Assembly (NCBI GenBank): GCA_029071325.1
Contig: JAIEAP010000043.1
Coordinates: forward strand, 62,001-126,000
Length of the DNA stretch: 64,000 bases
Source: Lachnospiraceae bacterium
GTDB taxonomy: Bacteria; Bacillota; Clostridia; Lachnospirales; Lachnospiraceae
Direction: 5' to 3'
Part shown: piece by piece, positions 63,944 to 64,000 of the stretch
Position numbering within the stretch: the stretch's first letter is position 1
How the letters are laid out: each line of letters starts with the position of its first letter
Notes under the pieces: model-generated
The model's database searches: none
Seen by the model: only the letters and a program-made list of their open reading frames with translations
Told to the model about the DNA's origin: nothing
Translations under genes and position numbers: made by a program

Positions 63944-64000
63944 CTAATACCCTAATTCCCGGTCAATGACCGTGCCGTCAATGGCGTTAATGGTAAGGAC
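63944..64000 (-). CDS. C-terminal end of a further operon gene, PepSY-like
   Basis: Nineteen codons enter from the right edge and end at TAG 63944-63946 (VLTINAIDGTVIDRELGY). The IDGTVID pattern is like the end of PepSY domains. It is one base before the next gene, so it belongs to the same operon. Only the tail is visible. Confidence 0.5.
   Translation of the reverse strand, partial: VLTINAIDGTVIDRELGY

Overview
The window is about 50 % GC and looks like the chromosome of a spore-forming gut clostridium of the family Lachnospiraceae. Support for this comes from spoIIGA-sigE sitting directly behind ftsZ, a small Spo0E-like protein, tRNA-sensing T-box leaders, an L20 leader in front of infC-rpmI-rplT, NfnAB, and a four-gene Hsp70-like/giant-protein operon that I associate with this family. 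Species cannot be told from the sequence. I saw no rRNA, tRNA, transposase, integrase, CRISPR array or phage gene.

Left part (1-22 kb, nearly all minus strand): an ECF transporter S component cut by the edge; a four-gene operon (142-6881) with an actin/Hsp70-fold ATPase, a 1179-residue partner, a TPR-like protein and a coiled-coil membrane protein; a lone PLP enzyme on plus; a GntR/YtrA-type regulator with its ABC transporter; an unrecognised acidic protein; nfnAB; a tryptophan-type ABC importer behind a T-box with a UGG (Trp) specifier; a MATE exporter; two COG0523 GTPases, one with a duplicated His-rich metal-binding segment; and an immunity/LXG-toxin pair whose toxin carries an in-frame amber codon near its start.

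Middle (23-33 kb): an ABC exporter, a ZIP metal transporter, then on plus a two-component system with an ABC/FtsX-type transporter, a LUD protein, and a hicAB toxin-antitoxin pair on minus. This part holds several inverted repeats, including a roughly 400-base long hairpin.

Right part (33.5-64 kb): a beta-CASP nuclease-like protein, sigE, spoIIGA, ftsZ, and a slimmed-down dcw cluster (ftsQ, ftsW, murD, mraY, two class B PBPs, ftsL, rsmH, mraZ) with a clear MraZ operator and DnaA-box-like sites. Next come a Spo0E-like gene, a DUF1540 protein, thrS behind a T-box, a SEC-C protein, a YdcF protein, and infC-rpmI-rplT behind an L20 leader, where infC seems to start at AUA. The window ends with a membrane-bound MutS-like ATPase, an unknown membrane protein, a PHP phosphoesterase, and a six-gene ABC-2 exporter operon with a CARDB-like surface protein.

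The most interesting candidates for undescribed biology are the Hsp70-like operon (142-6881), the amber-interrupted LXG toxin with a foreign-looking tip, the exporter operon at the right edge, and the large inverted repeat at 25286-25683.
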